From contig JAACJK010000057.1 in the NCBI GenBank assembly GCA_013368325.1, forward strand, positions 186,001 to 250,000: a stretch of 64,000 nucleotides of DNA. Direction: 5' to 3'. The notes beneath the pieces are model-generated. The model was not told the origin of the DNA. It searched no databases and saw nothing but the letters and a program-made list of their open reading frames with translations. Position 1 is the stretch's first letter; every line of letters starts with the position of its first letter. The stretch comes from Ephemerocybe angulata. Its lineage: Eukaryota; Basidiomycota; Agaricomycetes; Agaricales; Psathyrellaceae. The position numbers and the translations under genes were made by a program. Positions 1 through 11,917 of the stretch are shown here, piece after piece.

Positions 1-1815
1 AGTTGCGGCAGGCTTGTATATCAGAAATTAAAGTGCAGAAGCAGGGTGACCAACGCACATTCGGAGAGACTCTTTGCATACCGCATCAAGGTAGGGCAAT
101 GCGGCCAGCTCATCGTAGTCAGGCTCTCCAAACCTTTCCTTCGCTTCCCGGATCTCTGCACGTAGCGTCTCCTGGACATCCTGGTGTTTTGCCAGAAGCC
201 ATATAATACGGGAAAGCGCACTCGATGTCGTGTCCATGGCGGCAAACATCAGAGTCCTGCCACCATCATAATAAATCCAAGCCTCGGAATAATGTAGGTT
301 GGACATACGATATTTGGGCGATCACTTCGTCGTCAGGAAGTCTATCCGCCTCCTCCGCTTTCGCGTTCTCTCGCACTGATAATGGTTTAACCTCACCCAT
401 TAGTAAACTGAAGTCGAGGGAGGGCTCACTGAGAATAGACAAGAAATCTCTCTTTCTTTCATCGTCGTCAGCATCCTTGTTTTGTTCCAAGTCCTTCTTC
501 TTGGAGTGGAAAATATCCAAAGACACCTCATGCATAGTGTCCACGACGTCGATCATCTTGTGCAGTGTTGGCCACGGAAGCATGAGTCCAATCGATTTGA
601 GCATGCTACCAGTGCCGATCTTATATTTGACGAGGATGGGAAGAACCAGCTGCCTGACAAGGATGAGTCCGCGCCCAAGGGGCCTACAGAATCCTTGATT
701 AGCGCTAGTTGATCGATGTATAAGAGAGCTATAACCGTACCCAAGAAGCTTTATGGATGAAATAAACTTGTGTTCTTCACCATCCCCTGTTACAGGACTG
801 AAGGACCTGCCAAGGCCGCAAAGGGCGACAATCTCGAGAGCAGTTCGAGTCAGCCAGCTAACCATCTCGATCTAAGAAGACCTCATGAGAATTAGATCTA
901 AATTTGAGCATGGGGTACGCTACCTCTTGGGGCCCTTTAGCGGTCTTCTGAAGAAGGACATCACGCAGCTAAGAAAAGGCGGGCGTGAGGATGATAGATA
1001 AACTTCTCGCTGCGAACACCTTACATCGTAGGTGACCTTGAAAAATGTTGGGACTGAATTCGTTAGTATGATAACATGATGGAGCGGGGCCTGGATACGG
1101 ATACTCACCCATTTTTCTCATATGGCTGACGGAGAATACGGGATTTAACATCTTGCGTTGCCTCTTGTGCTGATTTCCCAGCGTTGACAACAATCCCTTT
1201 CCAAATATCGCATTGTTCGAACTATCACATCAAGCCGGCCACTTCGTCACTATCGCCAACAACTGGGCAAAACATTTAGACTCACACAAGGAATGGATCA
1301 CTTTCCTCGTAGATATGTTGCTCCTTCAAAAAGATGTGCGAGAAGGCCTTGGGGTCGCTAACGTAAAGGACGCGTTCCTGCACGGCGCACTGTGGGCGCT
1401 TATTCTTTCAAGCTCAGCTTGGCGGAGATCGCGCACCTTGAACAGACCATAGGTTCGAGTCACTCGGCCATCTACATGTGGAAGGGAGATTAATTATGTA
1501 TCTAGGCCATGGTAATGTCCGCAAAGGAGGAAGACGTACATTTGGTGCTAAGCCACCGGTGATATTCCAAGCCATCCACGGCAAAGGTTTGACGGATGTT
1601 GCCTGACAATCACAACACAACGAGGTCAACTTCAGCATACAGCAACGCTCCAAGAACGTCGCGCATAGTCTCGACTTGCCTGTGATAAGGCTCAGAGCAG
1701 GAGGACCAGGGAGGATGTCGAGTGGGTGCTTGAAGACATAGCGACGGGCTAAACTCCACAGCAAAGTTGCTGCAATGGCAGTGGGAATAAGCTTGAGGGC
1801 GAGTGCAACATCCAT
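1..1815 (-). CDS. Cytochrome P450 (copy 1), 3' end beyond window
   Basis: Haem-thiolate monooxygenase, probably ER-anchored; substrate unknown. The ATG at 1815 starts a hydrophobic N-terminal anchor followed by the proline hinge LPGPP. Later exons give the I-helix motif AMDTTSSALSR and the K-helix ESLR (ExxR), both within 28-306. The haem-binding loop lies off the left edge. Exon 1 (1680-1815) ends in a rare GC donor (GCAAGT) and joins across a 77-nt intron (1603-1679) to an exon that restores the frame. A further junction rebuilds YGRVTRTYGLFK, the block also present in the two other P450s. Intron positions match copies 2 and 3, so the three are tandem-type paralogues. P450 identity is certain; the CYP family was not assigned. 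Whether the gene is intact cannot be judged because its end is missing. Confidence 0.9.
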
Positions 1816-2981
1816 TGCGAGAATGTGGAAATATTTGCTCAGGCTGGGGGTCCAACATGGGTCGAATCTGTCGAGTATTTATATGGCTACCCAGGACTTG
1901 GGAATGTTGGTTAGGTCGCCCAATACCGTGAGGCCGTACCGAGACTAAAACAAGATTAGACGGGCGTCTAGCCGACCGGATTCGTGTTCCTGCCGAAGAA
2001 GATGAAGGCCCTCCAGCCTCGTTTCACCTAACATTTAGCGTGGAAGCCCTTTGGAGCCTGAGCGAATACACTAGTGTGGGGCGCTCTGCAGATTACGTCC
2101 ATATACGTGTAGTAGTTGGCAACTCTTCGGAGGCTGAAGGGGCCTATTACTGCGCGGGTATGCGGGTAATTTCTATACACGGCAATGATTTGGCGGTTAT
2201 GCGGTTACTGTATGGGGATTCTTAAGGAGTTACACAAGAGTTCCATTCACTTACTTATGTATAAGTACTGCGGTATGGAGGAGGTAAGAACCACTCTGCC
2301 TAGGCTCAACTAAGTAAACCCTCTCACGCCCCACGGGGAGGTATGTCTTGCGACGAGACTACACTCTGCCAGCCTTCCGACTCCCATGCCTTGAAGTCGC
2401 CAAATCGAACCTGCCAGTGCCTTCGCCGAACGCGCGGCTTAATTGTAAATAACGGGTTCAGCGGCGCTTGTCATTCAAAGCGATTTGAAGTCTCGAGAGT
2501 ACAGAAGGGCAAGGCTATACGGTGAGTTATGTCTGCCTGGCATCCCTCAATATCTTTCACAAGGCTCTTACTTGAAAGCGAGGAATCCAGCTGCTAGGCT
2601 TGGGGTTAGGGTTCCAAGCAAATAAGCGCCCGCGGACAGCGAACACGTCTTCATGCTTGGGCGGAGGGCCTGCCAGTGGTAGAAGCCAAGATAATTCCAA
2701 GTATAGTCCCCAGTTTCTGTCTTGAAAGCGAGTGCGGACGGAACATGGAGGAATCTTTAGGATGATGCTTATCGATTCGGGTATACTGCGGGCCACACTA
2801 TCTGCGACTTCAGCAAGAGAGACACAGGGTATTTACACATTACTTCAGAGTCTGTTAACGGAAACTGATAATGAGATATAAAGCGACAGATGGTAGTTGG
2901 AATGGTGGAGGGAATGATGAGGGTCCGACAAACAAGTTGCTGAAAGATAAGGTAAAAGTTCACACCAGTACCCTCTCAATC
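1816..2981. other. Intergenic, no confident gene
   Basis: This stretch holds the divergent upstream region of P450 copy 1 and the 3' flank of the MARVEL gene. A minus-strand open segment at 2557-2796 looks like an exon ending at a GTAAGA donor near 2570, but it matches no family I recognise and has no convincing partner exons. It may be a relic. Confidence 0.5.
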
Positions 2982-3822
2982 TTAAACCTGGGGCGAGGTC
3001 GGCACTCCGCCGACGGGTGCACCCACATACATGCTCCCGCCGGTTGTGTGGGGCGAGTTCTGCGGGGGGTACTGCTGAGGGATCTGGTACTGCTGACCTT
3101 GCTGGACGATGTGGCCAGTCTCAACCTTCTGCTCAGTGTGAACGGGGTGCGCGACACCGCCCTCCGAGGCCTTCGTGCATGACGCCGCGGCCCAGTCGAA
3201 GTGCCCAACCTCCGAAGTCCAGACGTTCTTGTGCCCGCGGAGATGAGCCATGATAGCGAGGACGAGCAGAGTGGTGGTGTACATGGCGACTATAATTGCA
3301 GCGAAGTTGTCAATATCCAGGCACAGGTAAGGGGATGTAAAGGAGAATGACGCACTGATAATCCAGTTCAAGAACGCAAATGCCTCCAGAGCCTGTGCCT
3401 CTGAGCAGACACCCCCCGTGCAGAAGGTGGCAGCCCAGAACAAGGAGACGGTCGAGCCGGCGCTGGCGACCCACATAATCCAGAGGAACCAGCATACCCC
3501 GATCTCGGTGGCGATATACGAGCTATATGCCCCTCGGCGCTTAACGGACAGGAAGTACCTATTCGCGCGTGTCTGCGTTAGCGTAGTCCAAAACGAGAGG
3601 GTAGCGGGGCAAGTTGGGTACGCACATCGCGGGCAGGGTGAGAAGGGTCATGATAGCGGTTGCCAGCTGGAGCGCGGTGGGCTCGTAGTACGCGCCCCTT
3701 CGGTATGCGTTGGTAGCAGCAATGAAATGCACGCTAATGGCGAAAATGATCAGGGAGAAGAGAGATGTGACGCCGAAGACCGCCATCCTAGCGAGGGGAA
3801 GGACTTTGTTGAGTTCGACCAT
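2982..3822 (-). CDS. MARVEL-like four-TM membrane protein
   Basis: Predicted integral membrane protein of 235 aa in three exons: 3626-3822, 3356-3558 and 2982-3289 (708 nt including stop). Both introns (67 and 66 nt) have GTGCGT donors and branch-like GCTAAC or TTGAC sites; removing them rebuilds continuous TM helices. Four hydrophobic segments are visible: around residues 10-35, in the following block, the segment before TFCTGGVCSEA, and the last one, IIIAMYTTTLLVLAIMAHL. A cytoplasmic-type tail rich in Q, P and G follows (QQGQQYQIPQQYPPQ). The layout matches fungal MARVEL-domain proteins, which act in membrane organisation and trafficking. Assignment rests on topology and general resemblance, not on a catalytic motif. 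The start is the first ATG of the first TM exon. Confidence 0.75.
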
Positions 3823-5172
3823 GTTTGCTCGGATAGATTTGGGCGCTCGTTGGTATTCTCAGAGCTGACTGTGTTGGTCAAGCAGTAGGAAAAAAGTGGG
3901 GAGGAGGGAATCACAAGCGCGAGCAAGAGGGCGAATCGAGGAAAAGACCGTCTGTGCTGGCACTGGTGAGGGGGAAAGCGAACAAGGGGAGTCGGGTGCG
4001 GGGACCCCAACAAAAAGCTGTCAGAGGCCTTTATATGAATGCTGGTTGCCACCTTAAACCCTGAGAGAATCACTCCGCCCGCCACGGTAACACTCCGTGA
4101 ATGACTCGATTTGGGTTCAATCTAGAAAAGTTTGCAAAAAATTCTGGCCCTGTCATCGGTCAGATGGATATCACAGAGAAAAAGGAAAGGGGTACAAACT
4201 GGTACAAAACGAGGCAGTCCTCGACGTTGACGTCCCTGAGTCTGGTGACGACACGGCCATAGCAACTACTCCCGAATAAGTAACTCACAAACATATTCTC
4301 TGGCCAAGCGCGTTCACTGCCATGCTGCTGCCATGCGTATCGATGGACTTGTACAGGTTCATGAGGGTTGAGAGCGTATTGTACCTGAAGGCTGATTCCT
4401 GAATAAGAAAGGTGGAAAGCCATAAAGGCCAGGGTGAGGAAGGCCTGCGAGTTCCGAATAAGCGCCTGGCCATCTTACCATATCCTTTATCGATATCATC
4501 TCAGCTAGCTCCTGAGTCCTCCGTACGCCGCGGTACGCGGAGCGTACATAGTGTCGATGAGAAAGCTTGTGTCGATTAGAAGCTTTATGATGAGACTGTG
4601 ATGATCGATCTCTACTCGCCGAGGTCCTGGATACCATGATTTTCCTCTACATGCATCGATATCCTTACTCCTCTTGAAACCAAGCTATAGTTGGTAGCGT
4701 GCGGCGTTAAGCATTATTGCTCTCGGATGCGCCAGCTATCCATAGTCTATGTTAGTCTGCTGCCAATCTTTGGTGTCACTCTAGACCCAAGGGAATAAGC
4801 GCCCGACACGAGGACAGGTGAGCAGCACACCTCCCCAAAAGCGGCCACTCGGAATTGCAACGGACGTAATGATAAGTGAAATCGATTGGCCTTATGCTCG
4901 ATTCTCTGATGCTTTGTTCCTGACTTTCGTCTTCTTCGTCTCCGTTTATCGTCCACGCACAGCCGCCGCAAATGAAAGGTCGTAACACGGCGCACCGCCT
5001 CCGAAGATGGAATCACCTGCACTGCAGTGCGTGGATCCCTCAGTCGGTGCGATAGCGAAAGAGGAGACCGGAGTCATAGGGGATTAGGTGCATTGTAGGA
5101 GATACTTTTTAGATTGCCAGCTGCCAAAGCCTGCCATGCGGATCGCGCATGTGCTATTCACACCTGACACGA
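3823..5172. other. Intergenic, no confident gene
   Basis: About 1.35 kb with short open segments on both strands (for example minus 4160-4473 and 4747-5022). None has a recognisable domain, and I could not link them through consistent splice sites. The upstream region of the MARVEL gene must lie just above 3822. Confidence 0.5.
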
Positions 5173-6939
5173 TCATCGTCTGCGCCGTTTTCCACCGTCC
5201 TAGTGGAGCCTGTGTCAATAGCGCACCCGAAGAGAAGACTGGGTACTAAAGACTCACCATCGCATCGTCCTCATCCTCCTCCACAGCTCTCTTCCTCGCA
5301 TTCTTTTCCCTCTTCCTCTGTTGCCGCTCCTCCTCCTCGTCATCAACATCCATCCGCATCTCCACATCCTCAGCCTCCCCTCCCGCGTACTCCAACCGCC
5401 CCGCACAAGGATCCCTCCACACATGCAGCCGCGCATCCTCACCCCCACTCACAACGACCCCATTTTTCTCATCGCAGAGCAAAGCACGGACAACGCCGAC
5501 GTGCTGGTGCGTCCAGCTCGTATGCAAACACCACGGCGCTACGCCCGCATCTGCAATAGACGTTGACTTGCGTTTTCTGGGCGACGGGGCGGCCTTTTGC
5601 AAGGGCTGCGGCGTCGAGATAAGGGAGATGTCGCCCTCGTTGGAGCCAACGAAGACGCGGAGCTGCGAGTTCGCGGTGCTTTGGGCGGTTACGAGGTAAT
5701 CCGTGACCCACTCCGCCTTTTCGGTGTGCGCGCCCGGTTCGCGGATGTCAAAGTCGAGCACTGGGTCAAGCTATAGATAGATGCGCATGGGATATAAGAG
5801 GGATCGGTAAATGAGCAGAGTAAATTGAACGCACCTCAGCGCTCCAAGTGCTGAATGTTTCCATGTCACTTCCAGCCCACACGCCCTGATCGCCAACCCA
5901 CCCCGCCTGCGCAACGCTCGTTCCCCAGTTCGCAGTCAGCAGAACAGCTTCGTCTTCGTCTTCTTCATTGGCGTCGGAGATAGCCAAAAGACCATCTGTC
6001 GAGCCCGTGAGCAGGATGAGTTTGTCACTGCTTTGGCCCTGGGATTCCGAGGACATCTCGAGATCGCCTGAAGGCGATGAAGGGAGAGCGGGGAGGATGT
6101 ACGATGTGGGGGCGAAGGAGACAACTGTTACGTCGTCTGAGTGTGTCGAGGTGTGTGAGCGGAGAGTCGCTGTTGGGTTCCGCGGGTCCCTATCCCATTT
6201 GATTTGAACAGAATGCCATGGCTCAGGTTAGGGAAATCAGGGTGATAGGGACGTAAGGAGCGCACCAGTAGGTTATAACAGCATCGTCGCCTTGCAGTTC
6301 AGATCCTGCAGCAACAGTCCACCCGTCCGCTGAAATATCGCAGCTGAGCAGGGGACGAGCTTTGCCTCCCATACCTGAGGCATACACTGTTCGTTACAGG
6401 ATTCCCAAGTGTGTCTCCTTAGTATACTGCGATACACATTCACAAGACAGGACTAAAAACGCACTTTTGACACCTGCCGCCCCACTCCTAGCATCCCAGA
6501 TAACGACACTTCCTTCCTTCCCACAACTAATCAGACCCTCGCCCATCTCTCCATAAGCCTTTAAGCATGTAACACCTCCAACATGTGCTTGGATTCCTCC
6601 CACTCCAGCCTGCGCAGCCTGTTTGCCCTTCTTCCCAACGGTAGATTGGAACGCGCCGAGTCCCAACGGTCCTCCGCCATTCAAACTCCTCACAAACCTC
6701 AAAGTCTCCGCGTCGACGATATGGATAGCGTTAGAAGGTGAGCTCGTTGCGACTGCGAGTTCCTTGGCACCGTTTATAGATGCGATGCTCAAGATGTAGG
6801 CTTCGCTATCCTGAGCTCCTGAAGTTGAGGAACCATGGTAGGATGAAGGCGGAGCGTCGAGAGCGCCGAACGACGACCTCAGTGGGGTTGGCAGAGGCGC
6901 GTACGTCGGTGTAGGAATGAGTTTCGGGGCTGGGGCCAT
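5173..6939 (-). CDS. WD40-repeat protein, WDR89-like
   Basis: Predicted beta-propeller scaffold of 496 aa in five exons: 6465-6939, 6266-6386, 5835-6189, 5258-5770 and 5173-5199 (1491 nt). WD-type blocks include SVVIWDARSG, AVITYWDPRN, METFSTWSAE and GGEDARLHVW. The segment HSDDVTVVSFAP, directly after a WD block, closely resembles WDR89 proteins. The last 27-nt exon gives a basic tail (DGGKRRRR) after a long acidic stretch; it depends on an acceptor at 5200 that is less certain than the others. Without it, reading through the donor ends at a nearby TAG. The molecular partner is unknown. It is divergent from the F-box gene at 7370. Confidence 0.85.
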
Positions 6940-7369
6940 CGTTTTTGGGTATCTGACGCTGGGGTCGGGAGGAGATGGGCGTTTACTAATACAAGAGAAA
7001 AGTTGGACGACGGGGACGAAGTTGATGGACAATCAAATCGTTGGACATCAAATCTACGTCGGAAGGCCCCAAGACGAAAAGTGTAGTCCCACTTGGTGTA
7101 TGGAGTATGTTGAATACAGTTGAAAGCAGAAACCTATTCTCCAAATGCGCGCTACTTGTCTGTAAGTAGCTGCGGAAGAAAGGCCAAACAGAATATTCTG
7201 AGTTGGAAACGATGAAACGTCATGCATTCACCACAGCCGCTTACCATGTAACCACCATCATTCCGCCTTACCCGCCTCGGCCTCATACCTCCTCAACGGT
7301 AAATAGGCGTAATGTTGATATAAAGACGACGCAGTACTACAGTAAGGCAACCTCTCACTCCCTCCTATC
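6940..7369. promoter_or_regulatory. Shared divergent promoter region
   Basis: A 430-bp gap separates the starts of the WDR89-like gene (minus) and F-box gene 1 (plus), so it must hold both upstream regions. The sequence contains TATAAAG at 7319-7325, about 45 bp before the plus-strand ATG. No coding exon is seen. Confidence 0.4.
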
Positions 7370-9507
7370 ATGAGCTGGGGACCGGAGGCACGGCTGCACG
7401 AGGTAAGTCATATCGTTCCAGACAACGGTGACCACCAGCACTCATCTCTGCAGCTCGACCTCCCCGCTGATGTGCTGTCGATTGCCCACACGCACCGCGA
7501 CCTTCCTCAAGCTGCACGAGACCGCGTAGAAGTCGTCTACACCTTATACAAAGAGGAACTCATGTCGCTGCAAGCCCGCATCGCGTGTTTGGAGCTGCCA
7601 AAGGAGTGGTACACACGGAAGCCCCTCCGCGACGAAGTGCGTGCTGTGCGGAACAGGCTCGACGCGTGTGCGAGCCTGTTGTCAACCCTACGACGAGTGC
7701 CATTCGAGATTATCGCGAGTATATTCGAATGGTGCATCGTGATACCAAATGCTGGGGGCGAAATGGATTCAACTGAGGAAGGTGTGGAGGAGGAACCATC
7801 TGAATGGAGGCCCCTGACCCGACCTGCGGGACTATCTTCTGGAGGTACACTCTGCCTCGTCTGCAAACACTGGAATACCATCGCACTCGCCACTCCCTCC
7901 CTCTGGTCCAACATGTATCTCATCGCGCGCGCACCCCGCATCGGCGAGCTCCCCCTCGTCAAAGCCCCAGACATCCGCGGTCTCCTCAGCTGGACAGACC
8001 GCCTCGCATCCACTTCCCACCCATGGTCCCTCTCCATTCTCGCAAACAGCATCGGGAACCCAAGCCGACGGCGCCCACCCAAGGAAGGGCTCGGGGTCCA
8101 CGACCCCAGCATCGTCGGTGCAGTCCCCCTAGCACAGCTCCTCCACCGCCCAGCAGCCCTGCACCTCCAGTGTCTAGCGATGGTGATTGACCGGTACGCC
8201 GTCGGACTGGGCGGGGTTACCTTCCCCGCGCTCACATCCCTCGTCCTCGGCACCTGGAACCGCATGCGCAGCTCCCGGACGCACCTGACGCACCCCGACT
8301 TACCAGGGCTCCCGGCACTCAAACGCGCAGTGTTGCACGACATTATCCCGGCGAACACGGTGCCTAGGGAGATTTTACCGTGGGGGCAGCTCACGCATCT
8401 GAGTTTGAGCGGCATCGACAGTCGACAATGGAGGGCGCTCATCCGGCTCTGCACCGCACTGCAGAAAGGGGTGTTCGATACCCAGGAGGATGGCGATCTG
8501 GACGTGGCGCCCGCGTACGAGGAGTCGAGCCGTGAAGTGCGGTTGGAGGCATTGCAGGAGCTTACCTTTTCGTGGAGGTCGCCATTCGTGGAGGGCGTAC
8601 CCATGACGGGCATCGTTCTCCCGCGGCTGGAGACCCTACGGTTCTTCATGTCCTACCACAACTTGCACTGGGATTTCGCCCATGCGCGCAATCTGTACGG
8701 GGCGCTGAGGCACCTTACGCTCCTTGCGGATGCGTGGATCGGCGGCGCTGGTGTCGTCGCTATTTTGGAGACTGTGCCCCAGCTCGAGGAGCTGTATGTG
8801 AAGCTCTCGGAGGGGTATGAGGAGTGGCTTGAGTACCTCACGTACGGGAGGGAACTAGCGGGTTCGACGGGGCGTGGGAGGCTCAATAGGATGACACGGT
8901 TGAAGGCCATTGGAATCAGGTTTGAGACAAATTGGTATCGACCTTTGGAACCGGAGGAGGATCCCGAGGCGGTAGACCCCAGGATACAGCCATTCCCATA
9001 CGACGCCATTTCGAGGTTCGTCGCATCTCGAACAGTAGCCATCCCTGCGCTTCCTGGAAATCTGCAGAGGTTGGAAAGCCTCGTTCTGAACGTGGAACGG
9101 GAGAGTTGGGCGGGCATAATTGTGCAGGGCTTGAGGGACTGCGTGAGGCCATATGTTGGACATTATGCGCGCCGGGGTTCTGTGTCTGCGGTGGGGGAGG
9201 AGGAGGGGCTGAAGGCGGTGGTGTGGGGGCCCGAGGATAGGACCGGGAAAGTATGGTACATGAATCCGACCGAGAAGAGCACGTGGATGCATTGGGAGGA
9301 GGGACAGCTGGATTGCTTAGAGAAGGTGGACGAGGTATCACTGTACCCAGAACACTTACCTTTTGTTTCCTAATGGCACACGGTGTGGGCCAGAGCGCCA
9401 GAGAGGCGAGGTTCAAAGACGTCATGGATGTAGCACTCACCAGGGGGAATGCCGCGCCCTTTCATCAGGTTTCGCCTGGAGGTTTGGATCATTGGGGGTT
9501 TGGGTGA
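7370..9507 (+). CDS. F-box/LRR-like protein 1 with acquired 3' exon
   Basis: Probable substrate adaptor of an SCF-type ubiquitin ligase. Exons are 7370-7402, 7454-9334 and 9394-9507. The first intron (51 nt, GTAAGT...CTGCAG) keeps the frame, so the gene also reads as one uninterrupted ORF there. The F-box-like core is LRRVPFEIIASIFEW followed by LVCKHWNTIALATPSLW. The rest has leucine-rich, LRR-like spacing. A 59-nt intron (9335-9393) joins the body to an exon ending GGLDHWGFG. That exon and about 270 bp of 3' flank are near-identical to the ends of the two other F-box copies (11621 and 21045), while the body is only distantly similar. The stop comes about 13 residues earlier than in those copies because a few bases are missing near 9497. 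The F-box call is by resemblance to Agaricomycete F-box families. Confidence 0.8.
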
Positions 9508-9778
9508 TTTTTGGATGGGTTGTGGACCTATGGAAAGGATTAGATTCCCGTGTCTACCTGCTGCGTCAATCCATTTTCAGCAAGTATGTTATAACAAATT
9601 TCTACTCCCTACCTACTACCTGGACTACTTTTCTTAATCTCCGCAAGTAACTCAGCCAGCTGACATTCTTGAAAGTCAGTAGAAAGCCAGCGAGCGCTCG
9701 TGATTTCATGCCCTGGACCTTTGAAGACCGGCGCTAAGTTGAGGATATGGGCGCTATTGGAGGCAACCCCTTTTAGCA
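9394..9778 (+). repeat. Partial third copy of the F-box duplication unit
   Basis: From the last exon of F-box gene 1 to CCTTTTAGC this segment matches the 3' part of the 2.1-kb units at 9779-11917 and 20704-22835. It stops exactly where the next unit begins (AAGAACTAATATAG at 9779), as at a tandem-duplication junction. Confidence 0.75.
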
Positions 9779-11917
9779 AGAACTAATATAGCGACTCAGA
9801 TGTGTAATGTGAGACGAGTACTTAAAAAAATGTGCTCGTCTGTCTCATCTCTTTCTATCACCTCCTCATTTGTGACCTTCCTTCCTCGTCTGAAGTCAAG
9901 CACCATGGAGCACATTAACGGTATCCCACTGAGCTTTCTTTCCTCAGAGGTGCGTAAATTGAGATGTTTCTACTTTCTCCTCACCAATTCCCTTCCAGCT
10001 CGGCTTACCGAAGCACTTGTCCGACATGGCTTCCACCAGCACAGGGGAGGGCCCTTCCGATAAGGAGCGCAAGGTCATTTCTCCGCTTCTTGAGGAATAC
10101 GAAAATGAGCTACCCCTCCTCCAAGCCAAGATTCTGTTCTGCCGTCGCCTGCTCTCGCCCGTGCGACATGTACCGTTCGACATCATGGTGCAGATATTTG
10201 AAGAGTATATGGCCCTCAGTGCATCGAGGAACCCGTTGGCAGTATTGTGCCAAGTCTGCATGTCATGGAGAGACATCGCGCTTGCACATGCGCCTCTTTG
10301 GTTGGATCTGTGCATCAGCGCGAAGTCTGATGGTACAGTACAGGGGTCAATTGAACCGCCCAAGGGACGTGCAGCGGCAGCCAGTGCTTGGGTGAAGCGG
10401 GTGCGAACGTGCGCCTGGTCACTCAAGGTCTGCGGTCACAACGACGTCACGCCTAATGACATAGATAGCCCTGGCGACAGTCTACCCGTGCATGTCCTCC
10501 TCACACCCGATGCCATCGATAACCTCCAATATTTGCATCTGACTGGATCCCTCGATTCTACTGGCCTGGGGACGCTTACATACCCTGGCGTTACCTCGGT
10601 CTTTGTCAACACGATTCAGACTAGTGGCCCATTCAACTGGGTTGAGCAAGGATTCCCGGCATTTCCTACATTGAAGAAGGCCGTGCTTCTCAACTTGCCT
10701 CCAATACTAGTATACATCCACCTTGCTCACTTCCCCTGGTCCCAGCTCACCCATCTTTATCTCGGAAACAAGTTCAAGTTGACATTCGAAGAAAGCATGC
10801 CTATCTTCCGACAGTCAACAAATCTACAGCGAGCCTGTGTCCATTACCGGCCGTGCCAGGATACAGGTCGCCAAGTCGACTTCACGCAGTCCAACACCAT
10901 ATCCCTTCCAAAGCTCACCGACCTTACCTTCCTTGGTGACGCTCCCCTCGGAAACTTCATCAATTACGGTTTTGCCTGGCCAAACCTAGAGAACTTACGC
11001 CTTTGGCAGTACCCAAAACGTTTTTGGTCGGATGCAAGCAAGCGATTGGCAAGCGATTAATCCGTTCAACGGCACGCCTGCACATATCCACACCTGCACC
11101 AAGATCCACACTCGAGGCTCGAGCTAGGCGGCTCATTTACGTTGTTCACGCCGTGCATCAAGGCGTGCCCCAACCTCACGCACCTCGTGCTGGAACACAC
11201 TTCGACTACATACGGGGAACTCTTCCAGTTCCTCAGGTGGTACCGTATAGGGGGCAATCTTCCGAGGCTCCAATTTCTGAGTGTATACTGCAACTTTTCG
11301 GTCAGGCATGATGTGCATGTGGATTGGGACTTGGACGAGAAACTCATTCAGATGCTTGAGTCGCGCAGCCCGGGTCATGCACCTGACCTCGGGTGCGCGG
11401 TGCTCAAGCGCTTTCTTCTGCGGGTGTCCCTCGGCGAGTTGAGCGATCCCATTGCGAAAAGGGCTGCGAGGGTGCTGGAGGAGTTCGAAGACGTCATGGA
11501 TGTAGCGCTCGTCAGGGGGGATGCCCTGTCCGTTCATCAGGTTCCGCCTGGAGGTTTGGATCATTGGGATCGGGGGCTTGGGCAATTTTTGGATGGGTTG
11601 TGGGCCTATGGAAAGGATTAGCCTCGTGCGTATTCCCGTGTCTACGTACCTGCTCCGTCAATCCATTTTCAGCCTGAGCAAGTATGTTATCTGTTATTTC
11701 TACTCCCTACCTACTACCTTAATGTCTCTTGTACTACTTTTCTTATTTTCCTTATCTCAACCAACTATTGTTCCTGAAAGTCGCCAGCGAGCCAGCAAGT
11801 GCTCGTGATTTCATGCCCTGGACCCTTGAACACCGGCGCTAAGTTGAGGACATGGGCGCTATCGGAGGGAACCCCTTTTAGCAGTTTTCTTACAGGCCAG
11901 CATGCCTCATAACCACT
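9779..11917 (+). repeat. F-box duplication unit, direct copy
   Basis: About 2.1 kb containing an F-box gene plus about 125 bp of upstream and about 300 bp of downstream sequence. It is duplicated in inverted orientation at 20704-22835. Shared landmarks are AAGAACTAATATAGCGACTC at the 5' end and ACAGGCCAGCATGCCTCATA at the 3' end. Confidence 0.85.
9905..11621 (+). pseudogene. F-box protein copy 2, disrupted
   Basis: Exon 1 (9905-9949, MEHINGIPLSFLSSE) joins across a 49-nt intron to an exon at 9999 (LGLPKHLSDMAS). The F-box core follows (VRHVPFDIMVQIFEEYM ... LCQVCMSWRDIALAHAPLW), then LRR-like sequence. Against the intact copy at 21045-22708, an 11-bp duplication near 11045 (GCAAGCGATT repeated) shifts the frame and creates a TAA at 11058-11060. 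About 25 further extra bases lie at 11080-11115. Together the additions total about 36 bp, so the original frame is regained by 11142 and stays open to the normal end at 11621. The product would be about 360 aa instead of 537 unless an unseen intron removes the damaged part. I see no good GT-AG pair doing so. Confidence 0.75.

Noticed and set aside
1440..1475. tRNA-like B-box GGTTCGAGTC
   Set aside because: It lies antisense within a P450 exon encoding the conserved YGRVTRTYGLF block, and no tRNA cloverleaf or A-box is present.
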